Assembly: GCF_018332515.1 (NCBI RefSeq)
Contig: NZ_BOQD01000075.1
Coordinates: 1-36,966, forward strand
Length of the DNA: 36,966 nt
Direction: 5' to 3'
Source of the DNA: Bacillus hominis
Lineage (GTDB): Bacteria; Bacillota; Bacilli; Bacillales; Bacillaceae_G
In this document: positions 1 to 7,852 of the stretch, one piece after another
How the letters are laid out: every line of letters starts with the position of its first letter
How positions within the stretch are numbered: position 1 is the stretch's first letter
The notes under the pieces: generated by a model
The model's database searches: none
Seen by the model: the letters and a program-made list of their open reading frames with translations, nothing else
What the model was told of the DNA's origin: nothing
Position numbers and translations under genes: made by a program

Positions 1-110
1 TTGAGCAAAGAAGTTAAGTGGAAGATCAACTGCCCGTAAACGCCCGATTGGTTCAACTAATAATCAGTGGGGGATGAACAAAACCCCCACTGATTAAAGT
101 TTCACTTTAT
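1..110. repeat. bcr1-type repeat, copy A (left part outside window)
   Basis: The right-hand two thirds of the same element found complete at 9038-9192 and 27081-27238. It has the conserved blocks GCCCGATTGG, the CAGTGGGGG ... CCCCCACTG hairpin arms and the terminal TTAAAGTTTCAC, followed by TTTAT (106-110). The TTTAT is the presumed target duplication and contains the stop codon of the neighbouring minus-strand gene. The name bcr1 rests on remembered features of that family (about 155 bp, structured, TTTAT duplications), not on a search. Confidence 0.75.
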
Positions 111-418
111 ATACGAACAGCAGTCCCGCTCACCGCAACCATTAGCATCCCTTCGCGAACGACTTCGTAGTCGACGTCGATACCAACAATCGCGTTCGCA
201 TTTTTTTGTCTTGCGAGAGTTTTCATCTCTTCCATTGCAATGTCACGCGCTTCTTTTAATTTACTTTCGTAAGCGCCTGAGCGACCACCGACAACGTCGC
301 GAACAGAAGCAAACAGGTCACGAACGATATTCGCCCCCATAATTGCTTCTCCATTGACGATATCGATATAATCAATAATTTCTTTCCCTTGAATTGTAGA
401 AGTTGTTGTTACAATCAT
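107..418 (-). CDS. YbjQ/UPF0145 family protein
   Basis: A 103-residue protein of the YbjQ/UPF0145 family (also called putative heavy-metal-binding domain). It has the typical start [14 protein letters not shown], the middle segment [15 protein letters not shown] and the end [11 protein letters not shown]...[10 protein letters not shown]; the length is normal for the family, which forms small oligomers of unknown function. There is no signal peptide or membrane segment, so it is probably cytosolic. The start ATG at 418 follows a G-rich site (GGGGGGC). The gene lies 65 bp downstream of the ABC exporter on the same strand and could be co-transcribed with it. Its TAA lies inside the TTTAT duplication of a bcr1 repeat, so the element landed exactly at the end of the gene without changing the protein. 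Confidence 0.85.
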   Translation of the reverse strand: MIVTTTSTIQGKEIIDYIDIVNGEAIMGANIVRDLFASVRDVVGGRSGAYESKLKEARDIAMEEMKTLARQKNANAIVGIDVDYEVVREGMLMVAVSGTAVRI

Positions 419-483
419 GCTTTATAGCCCCCCATATAAGATTTTCACTTACTTAGGGTGCACTAATTCAGCAGAAATTATAT

Positions 484-2199
484 TTACGAACTGAATTGAG
501 CTTCATATAACCGGCTGTATCCTCCGCCTTGCCCAATTAGTTCCTCATGCGAACCTTGCTCTGCAATACCATCTTTATTTACAACAACGATACGATCTGC
601 ATTTTTAATCGTTGCAAGCCTGTGAGCGATAACTAACGTTGTACGACCAACGGATAGCTCAGCAAGTGATTTTTGAATAGCAAGTTCCGTCTCTGTATCT
701 AGCGCAGAAGTTGCTTCATCTAAAATTAAAATTGGCGGGTTTTTCAAGAACATACGTGCAATTGCTAAGCGCTGCTTTTGTCCTCCTGAAAGTTTCACAC
801 CACGCTCACCAATAACTGTATCTAAACCGTCTGGTTGCGAGTAAATTAAATCCTCCAACTGGGCACGTTTTACCGCCTGCCAAATTTCAGCTTCTGACGC
901 TTTTAAGTTTCCGTAAGCGATATTTTCACGAATTGTTCCTGAGAATAAGAAAACATCTTGCTGCACAATTCCAATTTGCTTACGAAGTGACGACAACGTC
1001 ATCTCTTTCGTATCAATGCCATCAATTTGAATCGATCCAGATGATTGTTCATAAAAACGTGGTAATAAACTACATAGTGTTGTTTTCCCTGCCCCTGATG
1101 GCCCTACGAAAGCAACTGTTTCACCTGCATGGATTTTCAAACTAATATCATTTAAAATTGGTTCTTTGTTTTCATATCCGAACGTAATGTTATTGTATTG
1201 AATATCACCGTGTACATGTTTAACTTCTATTGCATCTTTAGAATCTACAATATCCGGCTCTGTTTCAAGAAGCTCTACATATCTTTTAAAACCAGCGATT
1301 CCTTTCGGATAACTTTCAATAACCGCATTAATTTTTTCAATTGGGCGGAAGAAAATATTCGTTAATAAAACGAATCCAATAAATCCACCGTACGTTAATT
1401 CACCTTGCAGAACAAACCATGTACCACATATTAATACAAAGAGTGTTACAAGACGCATCAACATATAACTAATCGATGAATTTAACGCCATAATTTTATA
1501 CGCCATTAATTTCGTTGTACGGAAACGAGCGTTGTTGACAGCAAATTGCTCTTTCTCAAACTTTTCATTTCCGAATGCTTGTACAACTCGAATACCCCCA
1601 ACATTGTTCTCAATGCATGCATTAAAATCAGCAACATCTGAGAATAAACGTCTAAACGTACCTGTCATTTTTTTATTAAAGTAAAGCGCCAACCATAATA
1701 AGAATGGAATGACGAAGAATGTTAATAGCGCTAACTTCCAGTTAATCATCATCATAAATGAAAATGCCCCAACTAAAGTCATAATAGCGATAAACAAATC
1801 TTCTGGTCCATGGTGAGCAATTTCCCCAATTTCCATTAAATCGTTTGTAAGGCGTGAAATTAAATGACCTGTTTTATTATTGTCAAAAAATCTAAATGAT
1901 AGCTTTTGAATGTGATCAAATAATTTCTGCCTCATATCTGTTTCAATGTTAACACCAAGCATATGTCCCCAATATGTAACGACATATTGCAAACCTGCAT
2001 TTAACACATAAACTACGAACAAACCGAAACAAGCCCATAAAATAAGTGTCCAGTTTTGTCCCGGTAATAACTTATCAATAAATTGATTTACGATAAGCGG
2101 GAAACCAAGTTCGAGTAAACCTGCGATAACTGCACAGGAAAAATCGAGTACGAATAAACCTTTGTACGGTTTATAGTAAGAAAAAAATTTACGTAGCAT
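484..2199 (-). CDS. ABC transporter, fused permease/ATPase (MsbA-type exporter)
   Basis: A 571-residue half-transporter that would work as a homodimer in the cytoplasmic membrane and export a lipid, drug or other amphiphile; the substrate cannot be read from sequence. Residues 1-300 hold six membrane helices (around 15-37, 53-75, 130-175, 240-290) with the exporter coupling motif FFDNNKTGHLISRL (104-117). Residues 330-571 are the nucleotide-binding domain: Walker A GPSGAGKT (366-373), Q-loop near Q413, signature LSGGQ (470-474), Walker B ILILDE (490-495) and switch His526. All catalytic residues are present. Upstream is a sigmaA promoter overlapped by a Fur-box-like dyad (2237-2265), suggesting iron control and possibly export of an iron-related compound. 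The ybjQ-like gene follows. Confidence 0.9.
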   Translation of the reverse strand: MLRKFFSYYKPYKGLFVLDFSCAVIAGLLELGFPLIVNQFIDKLLPGQNWTLILWACFGLFVVYVLNAGLQYVVTYWGHMLGVNIETDMRQKLFDHIQKLSFRFFDNNKTGHLISRLTNDLMEIGEIAHHGPEDLFIAIMTLVGAFSFMMMINWKLALLTFFVIPFLLWLALYFNKKMTGTFRRLFSDVADFNACIENNVGGIRVVQAFGNEKFEKEQFAVNNARFRTTKLMAYKIMALNSSISYMLMRLVTLFVLICGTWFVLQGELTYGGFIGFVLLTNIFFRPIEKINAVIESYPKGIAGFKRYVELLETEPDIVDSKDAIEVKHVHGDIQYNNITFGYENKEPILNDISLKIHAGETVAFVGPSGAGKTTLCSLLPRFYEQSSGSIQIDGIDTKEMTLSSLRKQIGIVQQDVFLFSGTIRENIAYGNLKASEAEIWQAVKRAQLEDLIYSQPDGLDTVIGERGVKLSGGQKQRLAIARMFLKNPPILILDEATSALDTETELAIQKSLAELSVGRTTLVIAHRLATIKNADRIVVVNKDGIAEQGSHEELIGQGGGYSRLYEAQFSS

Positions 2200-2236
2200 A
2201 TTTCCCCTCCATTTTCCAAATTAAAAGACTCTCTAA

Positions 2237-2265
2237 ATGATAACCATTATCAAATAATTATTCAA
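2237..2265 (-). promoter_or_regulatory. Promoter with overlapping Fur-box-like operator
   Basis: On the minus strand TTGAAT (2260-2265) and TATCAT (2237-2242) are spaced by 17 bp, giving a good sigmaA promoter about 40 bp before the ABC exporter. The spacer and -10 are covered by TGATAACCATTATCA (2238-2252), which matches the Bacillus 7-1-7 Fur box TGATAATnATTATCA at 14 of 15 positions. Binding there would block the promoter, as expected for iron-responsive repression. Binding by Fur rather than PerR or Zur is inferred from base identity. Confidence 0.6.
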
Positions 2266-2283
2266 GTTATCCGTCTATGAAAC

Positions 2284-2316
2284 TAAAAAAACCTTCATCT
2301 GTGTTTGATGAAGGTT
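2284..2316 (-). terminator. Intrinsic terminator after minJ
   Basis: A 10-bp perfect stem (AACCTTCATC 2290-2299 with GATGAAGGTT 2307-2316) with a 7-nt loop, followed on the minus strand by a T-run. It starts 11 bp beyond the minJ stop codon and separates the division cluster from the ABC exporter. Confidence 0.85.
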
Positions 2317-2327
2317 TCCATTTTATT

Positions 2328-3530
2328 TTATATAGCTTCCGAATCCCACTCATGTTCTTGCTGAACAAACACAACACCTAACTCGTGATGTCCCCCGGCA
2401 TATAATGCTGTTTGAGCAAGACGAAGCTCACCATTTGTATCTAATACTTCTAATTTACAAAACGCCCCTGTCGTCTTCGTTTGAAGCGCATCATAAAACT
2501 CTTCGGTACTTCTTGGAATGACTCCATTTACTTTCGTAATAACTTCTCCAGGCTTTAAATTCATCTCCGCCCCAATTGTATTCGGAATTGTATCTAACAC
2601 AACAAGTCCATCATTACGTGCGGCAAAGTATGCTGGCCTTTTCTCATCCGCAATTTTCTCTTGCATCGAGATCGTGAAACGTCCAAGCATTGCAACTCCC
2701 ATCGCGATAATTGCGAGTACGTGCCACCAGTAACTTGCGATACCTAAAACGAGTACGAGCCCTGCTAATCCATAGACACGTCTTCCTGTAAATAATAAAG
2801 CTTCTGTCGGCTCATAACTTCTAATCTTTCTCATAAATCCAATTAAAAATGGAACGAGGAATAAAGAGTATGTAGTCGAACCTATTGAAACGACAGGCCA
2901 CCAAGAAATAAATCCTGTCACCGCGTCTCCTGGTATAAGAATAAATACTGGTACAAGCCATAAACGATTTGATTCATGTAGTCCAATTCTTAGCCCACGC
3001 TTACCTTTCTTAATTTTCGGCGTAGAATATCGCACTGCATTTTTAGAGATTAATAACCCCTCTACAACAAGCATAACGCCTAGTAAAATAGCAAGGGATA
3101 CAATCGTACCCTCTTCACCTTCTCCAAGCTGTAAGAAGGAGACTGGCATCTTAGACGATAACAACACGAATGCAATAGCGATTCCGAAAGTATAAGCTAC
3201 AGATAAATATCGATACATAGCAGTTAATCCAAATAATAGCGTCCAAAGTAAAATTGCCCATAAACTCGCTTTTGAAACAACAAGCCCGAGTCCAATCGTA
3301 ATAATAGATACGATTAATCCGTACCCAATACCTGCAAATAGAGTTGTTCGTAGTTCAAACCAAATATCATATACTTTAAAAGAAAAATCTTTTCGTTCTC
3401 GTAATATACGTAAGTATCCAACGAAGATACTACTAATTAAAAATACATAGACAGCAGGGTGTAAGAAAAAACGTCCAACTGCTCGTAGTATTTCAAAAAG
3501 CCATGCCTCCACGAATTCATTCACCACCAT
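2328..3530 (-). CDS. minJ: MinJ-like polytopic membrane protein with C-terminal PDZ domain
   Basis: A 400-residue membrane protein. Hydrophobic segments run through roughly residues 20-290 (about seven or eight helices). A soluble C-terminal PDZ-like domain covers about 305-390, including the segment LKPGEVITKVNGVIPRS. B. subtilis MinJ (YvjD, about 397 residues) has this architecture and lies directly downstream of ctpB, as here. MinJ bridges DivIVA and MinD so that the Min system works at cell poles and late division sites. The gene is the last of the minus-strand series ftsE-ftsX-ctpB-minJ and is flanked by terminators on both sides, so it probably has its own promoter in the gap after ctpB's start region or receives read-through. 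Identification rests on architecture plus synteny. Confidence 0.85.
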   Translation of the reverse strand: MVVNEFVEAWLFEILRAVGRFFLHPAVYVFLISSIFVGYLRILRERKDFSFKVYDIWFELRTTLFAGIGYGLIVSIITIGLGLVVSKASLWAILLWTLLFGLTAMYRYLSVAYTFGIAIAFVLLSSKMPVSFLQLGEGEEGTIVSLAILLGVMLVVEGLLISKNAVRYSTPKIKKGKRGLRIGLHESNRLWLVPVFILIPGDAVTGFISWWPVVSIGSTTYSLFLVPFLIGFMRKIRSYEPTEALLFTGRRVYGLAGLVLVLGIASYWWHVLAIIAMGVAMLGRFTISMQEKIADEKRPAYFAARNDGLVVLDTIPNTIGAEMNLKPGEVITKVNGVIPRSTEEFYDALQTKTTGAFCKLEVLDTNGELRLAQTALYAGGHHELGVVFVQQEHEWDSEAI

Positions 3531-3587
3531 TTATATCATTTTTTCTTTTTATCTTATCATAACTAAAGAAATGTTTGTTTAACACAT

Positions 3588-3617
3588 AAAAAATACAGGC
3601 ATCAAAGTGCCTGTATT
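3588..3617 (-). terminator. Stem-loop terminator after ctpB
   Basis: Stem AATACAGGCA (3592-3601) / TGCCTGTATT (3608-3617) with a 6-nt loop, followed on the minus strand by TTTTATG. It begins 5 bp after the ctpB stop. The T-tract is short, so read-through into minJ is possible. Confidence 0.75.
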
Positions 3618-3622
3618 CTTTC

Positions 3623-5059
3623 TTATTTCGCTATTAATTTCAATGCCGTCTGTAATTGTAAATCATTTTCTCCAGAACGGATTTTTTCAATAATTTTAGT
3701 TTGAAGCGCTTCAGCTGTCTTTTTATCGAGTTGTCCTGTTGCTTCCATCTCATTCGCATTTTGGAATGCTTTTAGTGCTGATTCTGTCTCTTTGCTAAAG
3801 TATCCATCTTCACGTCCTGGTACATATCCTAAACTCTTAAGCATTTCTTGCGCGTGTTTTACTTGTACATCATTTGAATTGTATGAAAGTGTCTTTTCAA
3901 TTTGAATTGGTGTCGCATGATAATAATCTGGTTGCTTCACTTCTACAGTTGGCGCGATTCCTTTTTTATGAATCCAATTGCCATCCGGTGTTAACCATTT
4001 AAACATCGTTAATTTAATGTTGCTGCCATCTTTAAATGGAACAGCCTGCTGAACAGTACCTTTACCAAACGTTTTTTCACCAATTAAATCGTATCCTTCT
4101 CCTTCTTTTAGCGCACCCGCTAAAATCTCTGAAGCAGAAGCACTTCCATTATCAATTAATACTGAAATTGGATATGGCTTTCTTTCTTTCAGTTCAGTGG
4201 AGAATTTCTTCTTCTCACCATTTCGCTGTTCTACTTGTAGCATTGGCTTTTTATCTGTCATGATTTCTCCTAGTATGTCTTCTACACTATTTAAATAGCC
4301 ACCAGGATTACCACGTACATCAATAACTAAACCTGCTATATGTTTCTTCTCTAACTCTTTTAACTGATCCTTAAATTCTTTCGCAGTATTTTCAGCAAAA
4401 GAAGTAATTTGCATATAACCGATATCTTTTCCGCTCTCTTGCTTTACGGAACTAAATACAGTGAAGATCGGAATCTTTTCACGCTTAATTTTAAATTCTA
4501 TCGGATCAGCCACTCCTGCGCGCTTAATTTCAATTGCAACAGTCGTTCCTTTTTTACCACGAATTTTTAATACTGCTTCTTCACGTGATAAATCTTTCAC
4601 ACTATTTCCATCTACAGATAAAATTTGGTCATTCGGTTTAATTCCTATCTTTTCTGCTGGTGAACCTTTAATTGGCGATACGATAATAAGCTTACCGTCC
4701 GTCTTGTTCACTTCAGCTCCAATCCCTTCAAGTTCAGGATCCAGTGACTGACTAAACTGTTTTGCCGTTTCTTTATCCATATACGTGGAATAAGGGTCCT
4801 TCAGCGTAGATAACATTCCTTGTATCGCACCTTCGACTAACTTGTCGTCTTTCACGTCTTCCACATAACGTGAATCAATTAGTGCATACGCCTCATTAAT
4901 CTTTGCCAAATTCCCTTGCGCTGTGCCAGCATTACCATTCGATACTGTTTGCGTTACATACGCTGGGTTTATCCCAAACCAGTACATACCACCAAACATC
5001 CCGCCAGCACCAATTAAAAATGCAACAACCATTCCAATAATTGCAACTCTACGTTTCAA
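3623..5059 (-). CDS. ctpB: CtpB, S41-family C-terminal processing serine protease
   Basis: Carboxyl-terminal processing protease. In B. subtilis CtpB cuts SpoIVFA (and SpoIVFB partners) in the space between mother cell and forespore to help trigger SigK activation. From the TTG start at 5059 the protein has 478 residues (B. subtilis about 480). It has an N-terminal membrane anchor (5-28), a PDZ domain (about 110-190), an S41 catalytic core and a C-terminal peptidoglycan-binding-type domain (about 395-455). Catalytic Ser308 (in DNGSASASE), Lys333 and Gln337 keep the +25/+4 spacing of the CtpB triad. The TTG was chosen because it has a strong AAAGGGG site 9 nt upstream. The longer ATG frame (to 5110) reads through the upstream terminator hairpin and would put 17 unlikely residues before the anchor. 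Confidence 0.93.
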   Translation of the reverse strand: MKRRVAIIGMVVAFLIGAGGMFGGMYWFGINPAYVTQTVSNGNAGTAQGNLAKINEAYALIDSRYVEDVKDDKLVEGAIQGMLSTLKDPYSTYMDKETAKQFSQSLDPELEGIGAEVNKTDGKLIIVSPIKGSPAEKIGIKPNDQILSVDGNSVKDLSREEAVLKIRGKKGTTVAIEIKRAGVADPIEFKIKREKIPIFTVFSSVKQESGKDIGYMQITSFAENTAKEFKDQLKELEKKHIAGLVIDVRGNPGGYLNSVEDILGEIMTDKKPMLQVEQRNGEKKKFSTELKERKPYPISVLIDNGSASASEILAGALKEGEGYDLIGEKTFGKGTVQQAVPFKDGSNIKLTMFKWLTPDGNWIHKKGIAPTVEVKQPDYYHATPIQIEKTLSYNSNDVQVKHAQEMLKSLGYVPGREDGYFSKETESALKAFQNANEMEATGQLDKKTAEALQTKIIEKIRSGENDLQLQTALKLIAK

Positions 5060-5095
5060 TGCGGAATTCCCCTTTCCAGAACACACAGGTGGTGT

Positions 5096-5128
5096 AGCAA
5101 AAGGCATCACACGATGTGTGATGCCTTT
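5096..5128 (-). terminator. Stem-loop between ftsX and ctpB
   Basis: A near-perfect stem AAAGGCATCACAC (5100-5112) / GTGTGATGCCTTT (5116-5128) with a 3-nt loop and a short TTTT on the minus-strand side. It probably terminates or attenuates the ftsEX transcript about 50 bp after the ftsX stop. Confidence 0.65.
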
Positions 5129-5177
5129 ACCTATTTCTACTATATGATAAGCTTGTACGAATTATGTTTGCAACTTT

Positions 5178-6071
5178 TTATACTTTTAAGAAGCGACGAA
5201 TTGACATTACACTTCCCCACATACCGATTAATGCACCAATTAACACTAATAAACCAGCTAATTGGAATACGAATGGGTTGTATGGTAGAAGCTCGAAAAT
5301 TGTTCCGCCAAGTTTTTCATTGAACACACCTTGCAATGAATTGTATATAACTAAAATTAGGCCAATTGGAATAATTGATCCTAATACTCCTAGGAATAAC
5401 CCCTCTAACAAGAATGGCCAACGAATAAACCAGTTTGTTGCACCAACAAGTTTCATAATTTCAATCTCAGTACTACGAGCATAAATTGTAATTTTAATTG
5501 TGTTAGAGATTAAGAACATCGCTGTAAATAGAAGACCAGCAATTAACAGAATCCCGATGTTACGACCAGTTTTTACAGTATCAAATAATTTTTCAACTTG
5601 ACCTTTACCGTATTGAACATTACTTACAAACTGCATTTTCTCAATCTTTTTCGCAATTGTTGCCGTATCTGTTGGTTCTTTTGCTTTTACAACGAATACA
5701 TCTTTCAATGGGTTATCTTGTTCAAATAACTCAAACGTTTTTCCGCTATCACCTAAGCTTTTAATTAAGCGTTTTAACTCTTCTTCTTTAGAAGAATATT
5801 TAATAGAGTCTACTTTTGCAATCTTACCCATATCATCTTCTAATTTCTTTTGATCAGCTTCTTTTGCTGCTGGATCAATGTGTACACGAATCTCTACATC
5901 TTGCTCTACTTTCGTCGCAAAATGGTTCATATTCATAATCGCTGCCAAAAAGACACCTACAAGTAATAATGTAACTGTTACTGCACTTACAGAAGCAAAT
6001 GTCATCCATCCGTTACGGGATAGATTTTTCACACCTTCTCGCAAATGTCGACTAAGGGTTTTAGCCTTCAT
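5178..6071 (-). CDS. ftsX: FtsX, membrane subunit of the FtsEX complex
   Basis: Integral membrane partner of FtsE. In B. subtilis FtsEX uses ATP hydrolysis to activate the D,L-endopeptidase CwlO during elongation, and it affects entry into sporulation. The protein has 297 residues from the ATG at 6071, with a short basic N-terminus, one helix (about 24-46), a large extracytoplasmic domain (47-170) and three C-terminal helices (about 172-192, 216-246, 266-290). This is the FtsX topology. The ATG at 6071 has a GGGAGG site 8 nt upstream and overlaps the end of ftsE by 11 bp, indicating translational coupling. The longer frame to 6125 would overlap ftsE by 65 bp without a better site. A CwlO-like hydrolase is encoded at 16956-18242. 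Confidence 0.95.
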   Translation of the reverse strand: MKAKTLSRHLREGVKNLSRNGWMTFASVSAVTVTLLLVGVFLAAIMNMNHFATKVEQDVEIRVHIDPAAKEADQKKLEDDMGKIAKVDSIKYSSKEEELKRLIKSLGDSGKTFELFEQDNPLKDVFVVKAKEPTDTATIAKKIEKMQFVSNVQYGKGQVEKLFDTVKTGRNIGILLIAGLLFTAMFLISNTIKITIYARSTEIEIMKLVGATNWFIRWPFLLEGLFLGVLGSIIPIGLILVIYNSLQGVFNEKLGGTIFELLPYNPFVFQLAGLLVLIGALIGMWGSVMSIRRFLKV

Positions 6072-6747
6072 ATCCGTATCCTCCCTCAATCTCGTCTCGA
6101 ACAATTCTTCCGCCTTCAATTGCAATTACACGATGACGAATTGTATTTACGATATCTGCGTTATGTGTCGCCATAACAATCGTTGTACCACGCTCATTAA
6201 TACGTTTAAAAATATTCATAATATCAAGCGCTGTTTCAATATCTAAGTTACCTGTTGGCTCATCAGCAATTACAACCTTTGGTCTATTTACAATCGCTCT
6301 TGCAATCGCCACACGTTGTTGCTCTCCACCTGAAAGTTCGCTTGGAAGTGCATCTGCACGATCCTCTAGACCTACAAGACCTAACACTTCTGTAACACGT
6401 TCACGAATCGCATCTGGTTCTTCTTCAATTACTTCTAACGCAAACGCAACATTCTCATATACCGTTAATTTAGGTAGCAATTTAAAATCTTGGAAAATTA
6501 CGCCTAATTGACGACGGAAATATGGAACATCTCTTTCTGCTAATGTTTCAATTACAAGTCCATTTACATTAATTGATCCTGTAGATGGCTTCTCTTCACG
6601 ATACATCATTTTAATAAATGTAGATTTTCCGGCTCCACTCGGTCCAACTACGTATACGAATTCACCTTGTTTAATGTTAACTGTGAGACCAGCAATGGCT
6701 TTCATACCATTTGGGTACTCCTTATAAACATTCGTCATTTTTATCAT
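6061..6747 (-). CDS. ftsE: FtsE, ATPase subunit of the FtsEX complex
   Basis: A 228-residue ABC ATPase of the FtsE/LolD class that pairs with FtsX at the inner face of the membrane. It has Walker A GPSGAGKST (35-43), Q-loop in GVIFQDFKLLP, signature LSGGE (138-142), Walker B VVIADEPTGNLD (158-169) and His195. The FtsE-typical segment LPKLTVYENVAFAL is intact. It is the first gene of the ftsE-ftsX pair. A 320-bp gap upstream holds a candidate promoter and a WalR-like direct repeat (6922-6976). The 11-bp overlap with ftsX fits the fixed stoichiometry of the complex. Confidence 0.96.
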   Translation of the reverse strand: MIKMTNVYKEYPNGMKAIAGLTVNIKQGEFVYVVGPSGAGKSTFIKMMYREEKPSTGSINVNGLVIETLAERDVPYFRRQLGVIFQDFKLLPKLTVYENVAFALEVIEEEPDAIRERVTEVLGLVGLEDRADALPSELSGGEQQRVAIARAIVNRPKVVIADEPTGNLDIETALDIMNIFKRINERGTTIVMATHNADIVNTIRHRVIAIEGGRIVRDEIEGGYGYEG

Positions 6748-6921
6748 TATTTATCACCCAATACTTAATGATTTTTTTCGAAATACTTTTCCGTACATTT
6801 GAAAATAAAAGAAAAACCTTTATTTTCGCTCGACCATTCTTGTTGAAGGTAGCTTCCATACATGCTTTTTATTAGCAACGCTACTCTATGTAATATATTT
6901 CATCAAAATTCTACAAACCCC

Positions 6922-6976
6922 ATTGTAACATCAATCGGTTTCCAATTCGGATACAATTTTGTTACAGTTATGTTAC
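6922..6976 (-). promoter_or_regulatory. Candidate ftsE promoter with WalR-like direct repeat
   Basis: The 323-bp gap between ftsE and cccB has no plausible gene. On the minus strand it holds an extended -10, TGTTACAAT (-10 hexamer 6922-6927), with no good -35. About 33 bp upstream, on the plus strand, TGTTAC (6960-6965) and TGTTAC (6971-6976) are separated by exactly 5 bp, fitting the WalR consensus TGTWAH-N5-TGTWAH. A single further TGTAAC lies at 6924-6929. A weak -35 with an upstream activator site is coherent, and the leader would be about 165 nt. The motif is short and the regulator assignment is inferred. Confidence 0.45.
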
Positions 6977-6990
6977 ATCCCAGGAAAAGG

Positions 6991-7057
6991 TAAACGAGCT
7001 CATGTAATTACTTAACCCGAAGCACTTTTCGGTCAAGTTATACAATCAGCTCGTTTA
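6991..7057 (-). terminator. Long imperfect inverted repeat downstream of cccB
   Basis: TAAACGAGCT (6991-7000) and AGCTCGTTTA (7048-7057) form a 10-bp outer stem. Inside is a second imperfect stem built on CCGAA/TTCGG around 7017-7032. It starts 13 bp after the cccB stop but lacks a clear T-tract on the minus strand, so it may be a weak terminator, a 3'-end stabiliser or a decayed repeat. Confidence 0.4.
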
Positions 7058-7070
7058 TTAATTACGTTTC

Positions 7071-7400
7071 TTATTTATGCTCCGCTAACCATTCAGCTAC
7101 TTTTTTTGCGTCCTCACCTTGAATAAGCCCAGGTGACATTGAGCCACGACCTTTTTTAATAATTTCTTCGATATCTGCAGCGTCATACTTGCTGCCTACT
7201 TTTCTTAAATCAGGTCCAGTTGCTCCTGCTAAATCTTTCGCGTGACAACCAGCACAACTTCTTTGGAAAATTTGTTCTGCACTATCTGTACTTGCAGACT
7301 GATTCGAAGACTTACTCTCTTCTTTATTTCCACATGCTCCTAAGGCAAAAACGACTGATGTCCCTAACGCAATAGCCAACAATTTCTTTTTCACTTCCAT
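7071..7400 (-). CDS. cccB: Cytochrome c551, membrane-anchored lipoprotein
   Basis: A small electron carrier on the outer face of the membrane that passes electrons to a terminal oxidase. It has 109 residues: a lipoprotein signal peptide (1-22) with lipobox ALGAC (Cys23 would be lipidated), a Ser/Asn/Lys-rich linker (24-42) and a class I cytochrome c domain. Haem is bound by CAGCH (about 49-53), with the axial Met in the GSMSPG segment (about 86-88). Size, lipobox and position next to ftsE agree with B. subtilis CccB. The start ATG has an upstream GGGAGCGATGGAAG region. The B. subtilis gene yvjA, expected between prfB and cccB, is absent. Confidence 0.92.
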   Translation of the reverse strand: MEVKKKLLAIALGTSVVFALGACGNKEESKSSNQSASTDSAEQIFQRSCAGCHAKDLAGATGPDLRKVGSKYDAADIEEIIKKGRGSMSPGLIQGEDAKKVAEWLAEHK

Positions 7401-7731
7401 CGCTCCCCATTGTTGATATTCTTTTCATTCATAACTAGACAATAATCTTCATAACACACTCATTATTCATTATAAGCATTATCTTTATATAGAAAAACTA
7501 AGGTATATTTCATATTTTTCACAAATATAGTGAGAAGCCTAATAAAATAAAGCTTTCACAAATTGTTTCAATTCTGTGAACACCTTAAAAAGTTCTATAA
7601 AGAGCCTTTTTCTTCAAACCAAAACTGAGAATCCCTATATAAAGCCCTACCCTATTACCGCTCTGTTTTACTATTCTCTACTTTTTACAAAACAATATAC
7701 GGCATTGTATTCTACATATAATCTCATCAAA
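7401..7731. other. Gene-poor gap between cccB and prfB
   Basis: AT-rich stretch with stop codons in all frames except a 68-codon plus-strand frame (7576-7782) that lacks a ribosome site and looks like no protein family. B. subtilis has yvjA at this position; I see no remnant of it. The cccB promoter should lie at 7401-7520 on the minus strand but no convincing -35/-10 pair stands out. The end of the gap carries two hairpins described separately. Confidence 0.5.
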
Positions 7732-7760
7732 AAGAGAAGTTGTCGCCTTCAACTTCTCTT
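7728..7760 (-). terminator. Intrinsic terminator downstream of prfB
   Basis: Perfect 11-bp stem AAGAGAAGTTG (7732-7742) / CAACTTCTCTT (7750-7760), 7-nt loop, followed on the minus strand by TTTTTG. It lies about 92 bp beyond the prfB stop and is the best minus-strand terminator for the secA-prfB unit. Confidence 0.75.
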
Positions 7761-7823
7761 CCCCTTTATTTCATCAATATAAATAAGATAAGCCTCTTTA
7801 TATCCTCTTGGACCTCAGCATGT

Positions 7824-7846
7824 GCCAACAGTTCTGTTGGCTTTTT
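7824..7846 (+). terminator. Plus-oriented terminator facing prfB
   Basis: Stem GCCAACAG (7824-7831) / CTGTTGGC (7834-7841) with a tight loop, followed on the plus strand by TTTTTCTCTT. No U-tract exists on the minus strand, so it would stop plus-strand transcription entering the 3' end of prfB. No plus-strand gene is recognisable upstream. Confidence 0.55.
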
Positions 7847-7852
7847 CTCTTA

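Noticed and set aside
7576-7782. 68-codon plus-strand frame in the cccB-prfB gap
   Set aside because: No ribosome site, low-complexity AT-rich translation, and it crosses the prfB terminator hairpin.
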